Shown here: piece by piece, positions 8,184-15,820 of the stretch | How positions within the stretch are numbered: the first letter of the stretch is position 1 | Layout: each line of letters starts with the position of its first letter | DNA from: an uncultured Archangium sp. | GTDB lineage: Bacteria > Myxococcota > Myxococcia > Myxococcales > Myxococcaceae | Direction of reading: 5' to 3' | Length of the DNA stretch: 52,782 nucleotides | Assembly (NCBI GenBank): GCA_903905455.1 | Contig: CAIVGN010000222.1 | Span: 1-52,782 of the forward strand | The notes under the pieces: model-generated | The model's input: only the letters and a program-made list of their open reading frames with translations | Told to the model about the DNA's origin: nothing | The model's database searches: none | Position numbers and translations under genes: made by a program

Positions 8184-9377
8184 GTGGATCTGACCGCCCA
8201 GAACGCCGCGCCTCCGCACCGCCGGGTGCTCTTCGTCGACGACGAGCCGGCGGTGGTGGAGAGCCTCCTGCGGGCGATGTACCCGTACCGCAAGCGCTGG
8301 GCGGTGGAGACCGCCACCTCGGCCGCCCAGGCGCTGGAGAAGCTCTCGCACCAGGGCTTCGACGTGGTGGTGACCGACGCCCGCATGCCGGAGATGGACG
8401 GCGAGGCGCTCCTCAAGGAGGTGGTGGCGCGCTGGCCGACCCTGGTGCGGGTGATGCTCACCGGCGACATGGGCGAGACCGTGCGCCACGCGCTGGCGCA
8501 CCACGTGGTGGCCAAGCCCGTGGCCGCCGCCGCGCTCTTTCACCGCGTCGAGCAGTCGCTGCAGGCCCGCGACCTCCTCACCGACCCGGCGCTCCAGGCG
8601 CTCGTGGGCCGGCTGGGGCCGCTCCCGTCGATGCCCACCACCTTCTCGGCCATCAACCGCCTCTCGCGCCAGCCCGACGCCACGCTCGACCAGTTGGTGG
8701 GCGTGGTGGAGGAGGACCTCGCGGTGTGCAGCAACGTGCTGCGCGTCGTCAACTCGGCCTGGTTCGGCCTGCGCCAGCCGGTGTCGTCGATGCGCGAGGC
8801 GGTGCGGCTGCTGGGCATTCGCCCGCTGGAAAACGTGGTGCTGGCCACGGAGGTCTTCTCGGCGCCGAGCCCCGGCGTGGAGCGCCTGCGCCGCCGCGCC
8901 CTGGCCCGCCTCGCCAGCGGGCCGGCCCTGGTCGACGCCCTGGGGGTGCCCGCGCTGCGCGACGCGGCGTGCACTGCGCTGGTGCTGGTGGACGTGGGCG
9001 AGCTGGTGCTGCACCTCAACCTGCCCGCCGAGGCGCTGCGCATCGACGAGGCCGTGCTCCAGGGCCGCACCCGCGAAGACGTCGAGCGCGAGCGCCTGGG
9101 CGCCGACCACGCGCTGCTCGGCGCGGTGCTGCTCTCGTTGTGGGGGATCCCGACCCAGCTCATCGAGGCCGTCGCCTTCCACCACCAGCCCGCGCCCGCG
9201 CCGGCCCCCGCGTCGCTGCGCTCGCTCGTGGCCCTGGCCTGCGCGCTCCAGGAAGCCGCCGAGGCCGCCCCTGCCCTGCGCCCCGGGGCCGTCCAGAAGG
9301 TCGCCCCCCACGCCCACGCCTTCGGCGCGGTGGACCTCGAGGCCCTGCTGGGCCTGTCGCGAGCGAGCGCCGCATGA
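8184..9377 (+). CDS. Response regulator with HDOD output domain
   Basis: 397 residues from a GTG at 8184; an in-frame stop lies three bases earlier, so this is the first possible start. Residues about 13-125 form a receiver domain with DDE (19-21), phospho-acceptor Asp65 in VTDARMPEMDG, Thr in MLTGD and Lys in AKP. Residues about 140-330 are an HDOD domain (LPSMPTTFSAINRL, VVEEDLAVCSNVLRVVNSAWFG, MREAVRLLGIRPLENVVLA), a noncatalytic relative of HD phosphohydrolases used in signalling. It is the first gene of a four-gene operon; its TGA overlaps the ATG of the corrinoid-protein gene. The natural partner kinase is the DUF1638-histidine kinase at the end of the operon. This pairing is inferred from gene order. 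Confidence 0.9.
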   Translation: MDLTAQNAAPPHRRVLFVDDEPAVVESLLRAMYPYRKRWAVETATSAAQALEKLSHQGFDVVVTDARMPEMDGEALLKEVVARWPTLVRVMLTGDMGETVRHALAHHVVAKPVAAAALFHRVEQSLQARDLLTDPALQALVGRLGPLPSMPTTFSAINRLSRQPDATLDQLVGVVEEDLAVCSNVLRVVNSAWFGLRQPVSSMREAVRLLGIRPLENVVLATEVFSAPSPGVERLRRRALARLASGPALVDALGVPALRDAACTALVLVDVGELVLHLNLPAEALRIDEAVLQGRTREDVERERLGADHALLGAVLLSLWGIPTQLIEAVAFHHQPAPAPAPASLRSLVALACALQEAAEAAPALRPGAVQKVAPHAHAFGAVDLEALLGLSRASAA

Positions 9378-10000
9378 ACACCCTCTCCGCCCGCTTCGAG
9401 CACGCGCTGCTCTGCGTCGACCGCGCCGAGGCCCAGCGGGTGCTCCGCTCGGCCGGAGACCTGAGCCTCGCCGATCGCCTCGACGCCATCGTGGTGCCTG
9501 CCCTCGACCGCATCGGCGTCGGCTGGGAGGAGGGCGCGGTGGCGCTCTCGCAGGTCTACATGGCGGGCCGCATCGCCGAGGAGCTCATCGCCGCGCTCAC
9601 CCCGCTGCGGCCCCCGGGCGCGCCGAAGCCACGCGTGGCGCTCACCGTGCTCGAAGACCACCACCAACTGGGCAAGCGCATCGTCGCCTCGATGCTCGGC
9701 GCCTCGGGCGTGGACGTCGCCGACCTCGGCCGCACCACCGTCGAGGAGCTGGTCGCCGCCGTGCGCGAAGGGCGCTTCGAGGTGGTCCTCATCTCGGTGC
9801 TGATGCTCGCCTCGGCCCGGCGGGTGCGCGACGTCGTCGAGCGGCTCGCCGACCTCGAGCCGCGGGTGAACATCATCGTGGGCGGCGCGCCGTTCCGGCT
9901 CGACCCCTCGCTCGCGGCGCGCGTGGGGGCCCACGCCACCGGGGCCACGGCTTCCGACGCGGTGCACCTCGTCGAGCGCTTCCTGCGGAGGGCGCCATGA
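9374..10000 (+). CDS. Cobalamin (corrinoid)-binding protein, MtbC/MetH-cap type
   Basis: 208 residues. Residues 1-85 are a helical cap like that of MetH and methanogen MtbC/MtaC corrinoid proteins (DRIGVGWEEGAVALSQVYMAGRIAEELI). Residues about 86-205 are a Rossmann B12-binding domain with the full signature: DxHxxG as Asp95-His97-Gly100 (the His replaces the dimethylbenzimidazole ligand of cobalt), SxL at 141-143 and GG at 170-171. It should bind cobalamin base-off/His-on and could carry a methyl group. In this operon it sits between an HDOD response regulator and a UroD/MtaA-like protein, each overlapped by four bases. No substrate-specific methyltransferase such as MtaB is present, so a sensing role rather than bulk C1 metabolism is plausible. 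Confidence 0.92.
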   Translation: MNTLSARFEHALLCVDRAEAQRVLRSAGDLSLADRLDAIVVPALDRIGVGWEEGAVALSQVYMAGRIAEELIAALTPLRPPGAPKPRVALTVLEDHHQLGKRIVASMLGASGVDVADLGRTTVEELVAAVREGRFEVVLISVLMLASARRVRDVVERLADLEPRVNIIVGGAPFRLDPSLAARVGAHATGATASDAVHLVERFLRRAP

Positions 10001-11049
10001 CGCCGCTGGCACGCACCCTCGCCGCGCTCACGCACCGGCAGGCCGATCGTCCCCCGGTCTTCCTGCTCTTCACGCTCCACGGCGCGCGGGCCCTGGGCCT
10101 CTCGCTGCGGGAGTACTTCTCGCGCAGCGAACACGTCGTCGAGGGGCAGCTCCGGCTGCGCCAGGCGTTCGGCCACGACTGCCTCTACGGGTTCTTCTAC
10201 GCCTCGCTGGAGCTCGAGGCCTGGGGCGGGGCGACGCACTTCATCGAGGACGGGCCGCCCACCGCGGCCGACACGCTGTTGCGTTCGGTCGAGGGCATCG
10301 CCCGGCTCGAGGCCCCGCGGCTCGACCACCCGGCGCTGCAGAAGGTGCTCACCACGCTCGCGGCGCTCAAGGCGCGCAGCGGCGGCGAGGTGCCGGTGCT
10401 CGGCGTGGTCCTGTCGCCGTTCTCGATGCCGGTGATGCAGCTGGGCTTCGCGGCGTGGCTCGAGCTGCTCTACGCCGCGCGCGCCGAGCCGGGGGGCCAC
10501 CACGCCCGGCTCCTCGCACGGCTCCTGGCGCTCAACGAGGCCTTCACCGTCGCCTGGGGCAACGCGCAGCTGGCAGCCGGCGCCACCGCGATCACCTACT
10601 TCGACCCGCTGAGCTCGGCGAGCATGACCGAGCCGGGGCTGGGGGTGGATCTCGGCCTCGCCGTCGCCGCCCGGGTCCTGGGGCAGCTCGCGGGACCCGC
10701 GGCGATTCACCTCGCGTCGGCGCCGGGGCTCTCGCGCATCGGGCCGCTGCTGGCGACGGGCGCGAAGGTGATCAGCGCCAGCGCGGAAGACGACCTGGGC
10801 GCGCTCAAGGCCGCCTGCGCCGGCCGCGCGGCGCTGCTGGGCAACCTGAACGGGTTGAGGCTCACGCGGTGTTCGGTGGCCGAGGCGGAGGCGGACGCCT
10901 GGGCGGCGCTCGAGGTCGGCGCGCCGGGCGGCGGCTTCGTCCTGGCGGACAACCACGGCGAGCTGCCGCTGCAGGTGCCTGACGCGGTGCTGCACGCCCT
11001 GGTGGCGACGTCCGCGCGCTGGGCCGCGGCCCGGGGGTGGACCACATGA
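9997..11049 (+). CDS. UroD/MtaA/CmuA-superfamily protein with altered zinc site
   Basis: 350 residues of the uroporphyrinogen-decarboxylase TIM-barrel superfamily, which includes methylcobalamin:CoM methyltransferases MtaA/MtbA and CmuA. Family features are the start LARTLAALTHRQADRPPVFL, the region GATAITYFDPLSSASM, a GNLNG segment and the final VADNHGE-type loop (residues 316-322, read VLADNHGE). Methyltransferases of the family bind zinc through His-x-Cys and a later Cys. Here the first motif reads HLA (His238, Ala240) and the C-terminal loop reads ADNHG with no Cys, so the thiol-activating zinc site looks incomplete. This suggests a catalytically altered or sensor version. It is overlapped on both sides (ATGA) by the corrinoid-protein gene and the histidine-kinase gene. 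Heme biosynthesis UroD is unlikely from context. Confidence 0.85.
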   Translation: MTPLARTLAALTHRQADRPPVFLLFTLHGARALGLSLREYFSRSEHVVEGQLRLRQAFGHDCLYGFFYASLELEAWGGATHFIEDGPPTAADTLLRSVEGIARLEAPRLDHPALQKVLTTLAALKARSGGEVPVLGVVLSPFSMPVMQLGFAAWLELLYAARAEPGGHHARLLARLLALNEAFTVAWGNAQLAAGATAITYFDPLSSASMTEPGLGVDLGLAVAARVLGQLAGPAAIHLASAPGLSRIGPLLATGAKVISASAEDDLGALKAACAGRAALLGNLNGLRLTRCSVAEAEADAWAALEVGAPGGGFVLADNHGELPLQVPDAVLHALVATSARWAAARGWTT

Positions 11050-12923
11050 CGACGCCGGCGCACCTCGAGCTGGGCGTGTGCCCCAGCTTCGTCGGGGAGT
11101 TCGAGTCCGCGCTGCGGGAGCTGGGCTTCGACGACGTCACGGTACGCGCGCGGCGCAGCACCTGCCTGGGGCCCCCGTCGCATCGCGAGACGCCCCCCCG
11201 CCACGGCGCCACCCCGATGGACCTGCTGTGCAGCCGCCCGCGGAGCGACGCCCCGCCGGCGGGCCAGGGCTTCGAGCTCGAACAGTGCCTGCACCTGGTG
11301 GCGAGCGAGTCGTTGGTCACCGCGCTGCAACGCGACGGCGCCTTCGTGGTGACGCCGGGCTGGGCCCGCCACTGGCGCGCGCGCATGAAGGCGTGGGGCT
11401 TCGACCCCGAGCAGGCCCGGGCCCTCTTCGGCGAGTCGATGAAGGAGCTGGTGCTGCTCGACACCGGCGACGACCCACAGGCGGCGACGAACTGTGCCGA
11501 CTACGCGGCCTTCGTCGGCCTGCCCTGGCGCGCGCTGCCGGTGGGCCTCGACCACCTCAAGGAGCGCCTGCGGACCATCGTCGGCGCGTGGCGCCTCGAG
11601 TCCGAGCGCAAGCGCGCGCGCACCCAGGCCCAGGCCGACCTGCGCCGCTCGGCCGAGCTGTCGATGGCCCTCGACCTCCTGCGCGAGCTGACCGGCTCGG
11701 TGAGCGAGCAGGAGGTGATGCGCCGCATCGTCGACCTCTTCAGCGCGCTCTTCGCCCCGACCGAGGTGGTGTACCGGCCCATCGCCGCGGGGACCCCCGG
11801 CCCGGCCGTGCCCGCCGACGCGCGCGAGGAGGTGCTGCAGCGGCTCGCGGCGCCGGGCCCCACCGTGGAGACCGTCTCCCGCGATGCGTTCGTGGTGCGG
11901 CTGGTGACGCATGGAGAACCGGTGGCCGCCGTGTGGGTGGGCGGGCTGTCGTTCCCCGAGCGCCGCGAGGACTACCTGAACCTCTCGTGGTCGATGGTCG
12001 AACTGTGCGGCATGGCCGTGATGTCCGCGCGCAACCGCGTGCGCCAGCGCGCCGTCGAGCTGGAGCTGCGCCAGGCCCAGAAGCTCGAGAGCGTGGGCCG
12101 GCTGGCCTCGGGCATCGCGCATGAGATCAACACCCCCACCCAGTTCGTCGGCGACAGCGTGAGCTTCGTGCAGGAAGCGTGGACCAACGTGGTGCGCGTG
12201 CTCGACGCGGCCGAGGCGCTGTGCGCCGGCGTGGAGACCGGCACCGCGGGACCGGAAGACGCCCGGCGCCTGCGCGCGCTCAAGGAGGAGATCGACCTGG
12301 GCTTCGTGCGCCAGAACACCCCGCGCGCCCTGCAACAGGCGCTCGACGGCCTCGAGCGCATCGCCACCATCGTGCGCTCGATGCGCGAGTTCGCCCACCC
12401 CGCCGGCAGCGACAAGGAATGCGCCGACTTGAACCACGCGCTCGAGACCACCCTCGCCATCGCGCGCCACGAGTACAAGTACGTCGCCGACGTCGAGCTG
12501 CAGCTCGGTGAACTGCCCCTGGTCTCGTGCTTCCCCGCCGAGCTCAACCAGGTGTTCTTGAACCTGCTGGTCAACGCCGCGCATGCCATCAAGGAGACCG
12601 TCGGCGAGTCCGGCGCCCGCGGCCGGATCACCGTGTGCTCGTTCACCGAGGGGCAGAGCGCGGTCATCACCATTCGCGACACCGGCCAGGGCATCGCCCC
12701 CGAGGTGAGCGAGCACGTGTTCGAGCAGTTCTTCACCACCAAGGAGGTCGGCCGCGGCACGGGCCAGGGCCTCGCCATCGCGTGGCGGGTGGTGGTCGAA
12801 CGTCACGGCGGCACGCTGTCGTTCGAGACCGAGGTCGGCGTGGGCACCACGTTCACGGTGCGCATTCCGCTCAACGCGAAGGTGTCGTCGGTGCTGAGCG
12901 AGGAGCCGGCCCAGGCGGCGTGA
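11046..12923 (+). CDS. Histidine kinase with N-terminal DUF1638 domain
   Basis: 625 residues from the ATG at 11046, overlapping the previous stop; a GTG nine bases upstream is possible. Residues about 1-175 resemble DUF1638 (the VVTPGWARHW and ELVLLDTGDDPQAATNCADYAAF segments; cysteines at 12, 40, 62, 81 and 150). This family is otherwise found beside corrinoid methyltransferases. A GAF-like region follows (about 205-325), then a HisKA box with phospho-acceptor His359 (SGIAHEINTPTQF) and an HATPase_c domain (NQVFLNLLVNAAHAI, RDTGQGI, GRGTGQGLAIAW). There is no membrane segment, so it should sense a cytoplasmic cue. Position directly after the corrinoid and UroD-like genes suggests that these proteins or their cofactor state form the input. 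The likely phosphorylation target is the HDOD regulator at 8184, the pseudo-HD regulator at 6844, or both. Confidence 0.88.
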   Translation: MTTPAHLELGVCPSFVGEFESALRELGFDDVTVRARRSTCLGPPSHRETPPRHGATPMDLLCSRPRSDAPPAGQGFELEQCLHLVASESLVTALQRDGAFVVTPGWARHWRARMKAWGFDPEQARALFGESMKELVLLDTGDDPQAATNCADYAAFVGLPWRALPVGLDHLKERLRTIVGAWRLESERKRARTQAQADLRRSAELSMALDLLRELTGSVSEQEVMRRIVDLFSALFAPTEVVYRPIAAGTPGPAVPADAREEVLQRLAAPGPTVETVSRDAFVVRLVTHGEPVAAVWVGGLSFPERREDYLNLSWSMVELCGMAVMSARNRVRQRAVELELRQAQKLESVGRLASGIAHEINTPTQFVGDSVSFVQEAWTNVVRVLDAAEALCAGVETGTAGPEDARRLRALKEEIDLGFVRQNTPRALQQALDGLERIATIVRSMREFAHPAGSDKECADLNHALETTLAIARHEYKYVADVELQLGELPLVSCFPAELNQVFLNLLVNAAHAIKETVGESGARGRITVCSFTEGQSAVITIRDTGQGIAPEVSEHVFEQFFTTKEVGRGTGQGLAIAWRVVVERHGGTLSFETEVGVGTTFTVRIPLNAKVSSVLSEEPAQAA

Positions 12924-12953
12924 GTCGGCGCGGGTCGGCGCGAGTCGACGCGG
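12924..12953. repeat. Three tandem 10-bp repeats after the kinase stop codon
   Basis: Immediately after the TGA at 12921-12923 come GTCGGCGCGG, GTCGGCGCGA and GTCGACGCGG. The second and third units differ from the first by one base each. Their role is unknown. Confidence 0.6.
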
Positions 12954-12980
12954 GGAACGGCCACAGCCCTGGGGTGCGTG

Positions 12981-13210
12981 GGGGGTCGGGGTGCACGCGC
13001 CTGGGGCGAGCTCGCGGGAGCCCCTCGGCACGACACCGTCGATGGCCACTGGCTTTCGCCTCACACTGACGGACTCCGTGGTGGTGCCCACCCCCACCGA
13101 GTCCGTCAGAACCGAGTCATCGAGGCGCCGCGGGTTCGAGGGGCACGCCCGCTTCCGCGCACGGTCCGAAACCAGGCCCACCCCCACCCTTCCGGCCGCT
13201 GTTCACAACA
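12981..13210. repeat. Direct repeat copy A (~228 bp) flanking the DUF559 gene
   Basis: About 228 bases that recur at 14228-14457 with a constant offset of 1247 bp over most of the length and roughly 10 substitutions (about 96% identity by eye). Inside lies an 11-bp inverted repeat, CTGACGGACTC (13066-13076) and GAGTCCGTCAG (13099-13109), whose pairing extends by GTGG/CCAC after one mismatch. The 13-mer GCCCACCCCCACC occurs twice in each copy (13086-13098 and 13176-13188 here). The right edge reaches the stop codon of the DUF559 gene. It could be a mobile-cassette boundary, a MITE-like repeat or a shared 3' hairpin element. Confidence 0.9.
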
Positions 13211-14165
13211 GCACGAGCTGCGGTCCCCGCTCGCGCAGCGCCACCTTGAGCGCGTCGCGCCAGTGCGACTCCTTGAGCCCCCGCGAGGTGACCCAGATCG
13301 AGAGATGAAGCTTCGCGGTCAGGCGGTTGGCCACCTCGCGGTCGCGCTCGAACTGCGTGCGCTGCTGGTGGAACTCGTACCCGTCGACGTGCACCACGAC
13401 CCGCTCGTCGGGCCAGATGAAGTCGACGCGGACGATGTACCCGCGGGCGTCGAACACCGGCCGCTGGTGCCGCGGGGCTTTCAGCCCGCCCAGCCGCAAG
13501 GCGCGCCGGAACCTCGCCTCGAGGGGCGAGTCGGTCGCCAGCCCCCCGCGCTCGCGGAGCAACCTCCGCAGGCGTCGCGTCCCGGTGCGACCGGAGCGCG
13601 CGCGCGCATAGAGGCGCTCGAGCTCGCCGTCGGTACCGGGGTACATGCGCTGTGCAGAGTCGAGCGCGTCGTCGAGCCCGTCGTCCAGCCCTCGCGCGGG
13701 CGGCACCGTGGTCGCGAGGTCCATCACGGTGCGCGCGAGGTCGGTGACGCGGAAGCCAGCCACGCGAGTGGTGGCGAACGCGGTGCGTGAACGGTGCAGC
13801 ACCACGTTCCCCGGCAGCGACTTCGCGCGCCGCGAACTCACCCCGTTTCGAGGGACGATGAGGTCGAGCATCGAAGGCCGCCGCTTGAAGCCGTCCAGGC
13901 AGAACAGGCTCGCCGCGCTCGCGTGCGAGAGGGCGGCGTCGTCACCCAGCCAGAGCAACGCGGCCTGCGCCGTCTGTTCCCAGGTCGGCCTGACTGCGGG
14001 GAAGCAGTAGACGCCCACGAAGACCCGAACGAGCTGTCGACGCTCCACCCGCCACCGCATCGCCTCGCGCGCCAGACCACAGCCCTCGAGTTGCTTCGCA
14101 GTCACCACCCCGTGCTGGCGGCGACCGATTGCCTCCGCCCTCGCCCATGCCTCGATCATCGTCAT
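13203..14165 (-). CDS. AbiEi-type N-terminal domain plus DUF559 (PD-(D/E)xK-like) protein
   Basis: 320 residues from the ATG at 14165, chosen because the usual domain start (MTMIEAWARAEAIGRRQHGV) follows; a longer frame begins at 14243 inside repeat copy B. Residues about 8-60 match the winged-helix N-domain of AbiEi-type antitoxins (QHGVVTAKQLEGCGL, VRVFVGVYCFP). The C-terminus (about 225-310) is DUF559-like with SPLEARFRRAL, VRVDFIWPDERVVVHVDGYE and a following ERDREVANRL, consistent with an endonuclease-type PD-(D/E)xK fold. Standalone genes of this type are common in actinobacteria and myxobacteria and are often called type IV toxin-antitoxin components; no toxin partner gene lies beside it here. 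It is flanked on both sides by near-identical ~228-bp repeats, which suggests acquisition or duplication as a unit. Confidence 0.8.
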   Translation of the reverse strand: MTMIEAWARAEAIGRRQHGVVTAKQLEGCGLAREAMRWRVERRQLVRVFVGVYCFPAVRPTWEQTAQAALLWLGDDAALSHASAASLFCLDGFKRRPSMLDLIVPRNGVSSRRAKSLPGNVVLHRSRTAFATTRVAGFRVTDLARTVMDLATTVPPARGLDDGLDDALDSAQRMYPGTDGELERLYARARSGRTGTRRLRRLLRERGGLATDSPLEARFRRALRLGGLKAPRHQRPVFDARGYIVRVDFIWPDERVVVHVDGYEFHQQRTQFERDREVANRLTAKLHLSIWVTSRGLKESHWRDALKVALRERGPQLVLL

Positions 14166-14227
14166 GGGCCGAGCATCCCAAACGGGACTGACATGCTCGG
14201 CAGAGCGAACGGCCTTGAGGGTGAATG

Positions 14228-14457
14228 GGGGTTCGGGGTGCATGCGCCCGGGGCGAGCTCGAGGGAGCCCCTCGGCACGACACCGTCGATGGCCACTGGC
14301 TGTCGCCTCACACTGACGGACTCCGTGGTGGTGCCCACCCCCACCGAGTCCGTCAGAACCGAGTCATCGAGGCGCCGCGGGTTCGAGGGGCACGCCCGCT
14401 TCCGCGCACGGCCTGAAAACAGGCCCACCCCCACCCTCCAGGCCGCTGTTCAGAACA
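14228..14457. repeat. Direct repeat copy B (~228 bp) flanking the DUF559 gene
   Basis: Second copy of the element at 12981-13210. The hairpin arms lie at 14313-14323 and 14346-14356. As in copy A, its right edge coincides with the stop codon of a minus-strand gene, here the MBOAT gene (stop at 14450-14452). Both copies thus begin at a stop codon when read on the minus strand (TGAACAGCGGCC in copy B; TGAACAGCGGCC in copy A). The spacing between copies equals the DUF559 gene plus one repeat unit, 1247 bp. Confidence 0.9.
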
Positions 14458-15820
14458 CGTAATAAATGAAGTCGGCCCGCGCGTTCCCATACGCCAGCAG
14501 CAGCCACACCATCAGCGCCGCGAGCACCAGCACCACCCACGGCCGCAGCGACCCGGGACGATCCGCGCGCACCAACCCGAACAGCGGCTTCTGCAGCGCG
14601 AGAAACCCGAAGGTCATCACCGCGGTCTGGGTGGGCGTGTTGATGTCCCAGGGCGCGGTGAAGAGCCGGCTGATCAACACCCCCAGGGCACCCATGGACG
14701 GCGCCCGGAACGGGATCCACAAGAACACCACCACGTGGAAGGTGATCAACACCCCCAGCCACTTCGGCCACCGCGCACGCGACTTCTCGGTGACCAACTC
14801 GAGGTCCATCCACACGCCGTGGAGGAAGCCCCAGAGGATGAAGTTCCACCCCGGCCCGTGCCACAGCCCACCCAGCGCCATGGTGAGCAGCCGGTTGAAG
14901 GCGGCGCGCGTCTTCGAGACCCCGCGGTTGCCGCCCAGCGAGATGTACAGGTAGTCGCGCAGCCACACCGAGAGCGTGATGTGCCAGCGGCGCCAGAACT
15001 CGCGCAGCGAGTCCGAGCCGTACGGGTTCTCGAAGTTCACCGGCAGCACGAGCCCGAAACACAGCCCCAGGCCCACGGCCATCGTCGAGTAGCCCCAGAA
15101 GTCGGCGAGCAACTGCGCCGCGTAGCCGTAGACGACGAGCCACGCGTTGTTGATGCCCAGCGACGCGGGGTCGGACCACCCGAAGTCCACGTAGTCACCG
15201 ATGACGTCGGCCACGCCCACCTTGAGGAACAGGCCGGTCAACACCAGCCACGCCCCGCGGGAGAGCTTCTCCGCGTCGAACGGCAGGCGCCGGTGCAGCT
15301 GCGGCAGGAAGTCCTTCCCGCGCACGATGGGACCGGCGACCAACTGCGCGAAGAACGACTTGAAGACCGCGAACACCAGCACGCTGCGCTCGGCGGGCAG
15401 CTCCTTGCGGTACACGTCGACGAGGTAGGCGACCACCTGGAAGGTGAAGAACGAGATGCCCAGCGGGGCCCAGGCGTCGGGCCTGGGCACGTGCAGCTCG
15501 AGGCCGAGCTGCGCGCCCCCGAGGATCAGCTGATCAATCAGGAAGCGCGCGTACTTGAAGTACAGCAGCAACGAGAGGTTGAGGGTGACCCCGAGCGCGA
15601 GGAGTCCCTTGACGCGGTGCCGCTCGAGCAGCCGCCCCAGCGTGTAGTTCACGGTGATGCTCGCCAGCAGCAGGAACACCGAGGGCCAGTGCCGCCACCC
15701 GTAGAACACCAGCGACGCGCCGAAGAGCAACGCCAGCCGCGCGCGGTGCCACGGGGTGAGCCAGTAGAGCGCGATGAGCCCCGACACGCTGATCAGGAAG
15801 GTGGCGCTATGGAAGAGCAC
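14450..15820 (-). CDS. MBOAT-family membrane O-acyltransferase (AlgI/DltB-like)
   Basis: 456 residues from a GTG at 15820. It is a polytopic membrane protein with about ten hydrophobic segments. It shows MBOAT signatures: LGISFFTFQVVAYLVDVYR, FVFP-like FFAQLVAGPIVRGKDFLPQL, EFWRRWHITLSVWLRDYLYISLGGNR and the catalytic-His segment LGGLWHGPGWNFILWG. Relatives O-acetylate exopolysaccharides or cell-wall polymers by moving acyl groups across the membrane. Its start lies 14 bases inside the 3' end of the SGNH-like gene, so the two are probably translated together and work as an export/transfer acetylation pair. The polymer target is not identifiable; no polysaccharide synthesis genes are in the window. 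The stop codon abuts repeat copy B. Confidence 0.93.
   Translation of the reverse strand: MLFHSATFLISVSGLIALYWLTPWHRARLALLFGASLVFYGWRHWPSVFLLLASITVNYTLGRLLERHRVKGLLALGVTLNLSLLLYFKYARFLIDQLILGGAQLGLELHVPRPDAWAPLGISFFTFQVVAYLVDVYRKELPAERSVLVFAVFKSFFAQLVAGPIVRGKDFLPQLHRRLPFDAEKLSRGAWLVLTGLFLKVGVADVIGDYVDFGWSDPASLGINNAWLVVYGYAAQLLADFWGYSTMAVGLGLCFGLVLPVNFENPYGSDSLREFWRRWHITLSVWLRDYLYISLGGNRGVSKTRAAFNRLLTMALGGLWHGPGWNFILWGFLHGVWMDLELVTEKSRARWPKWLGVLITFHVVVFLWIPFRAPSMGALGVLISRLFTAPWDINTPTQTAVMTFGFLALQKPLFGLVRADRPGSLRPWVVLVLAALMVWLLLAYGNARADFIYYVF

Noticed and set aside
14166-14243. Longer start of the DUF559 protein at 14243 (MHPEPPF...)
   Set aside because: The extension lies partly in repeat copy B and does not match the family; the domain starts right after the ATG at 14165.
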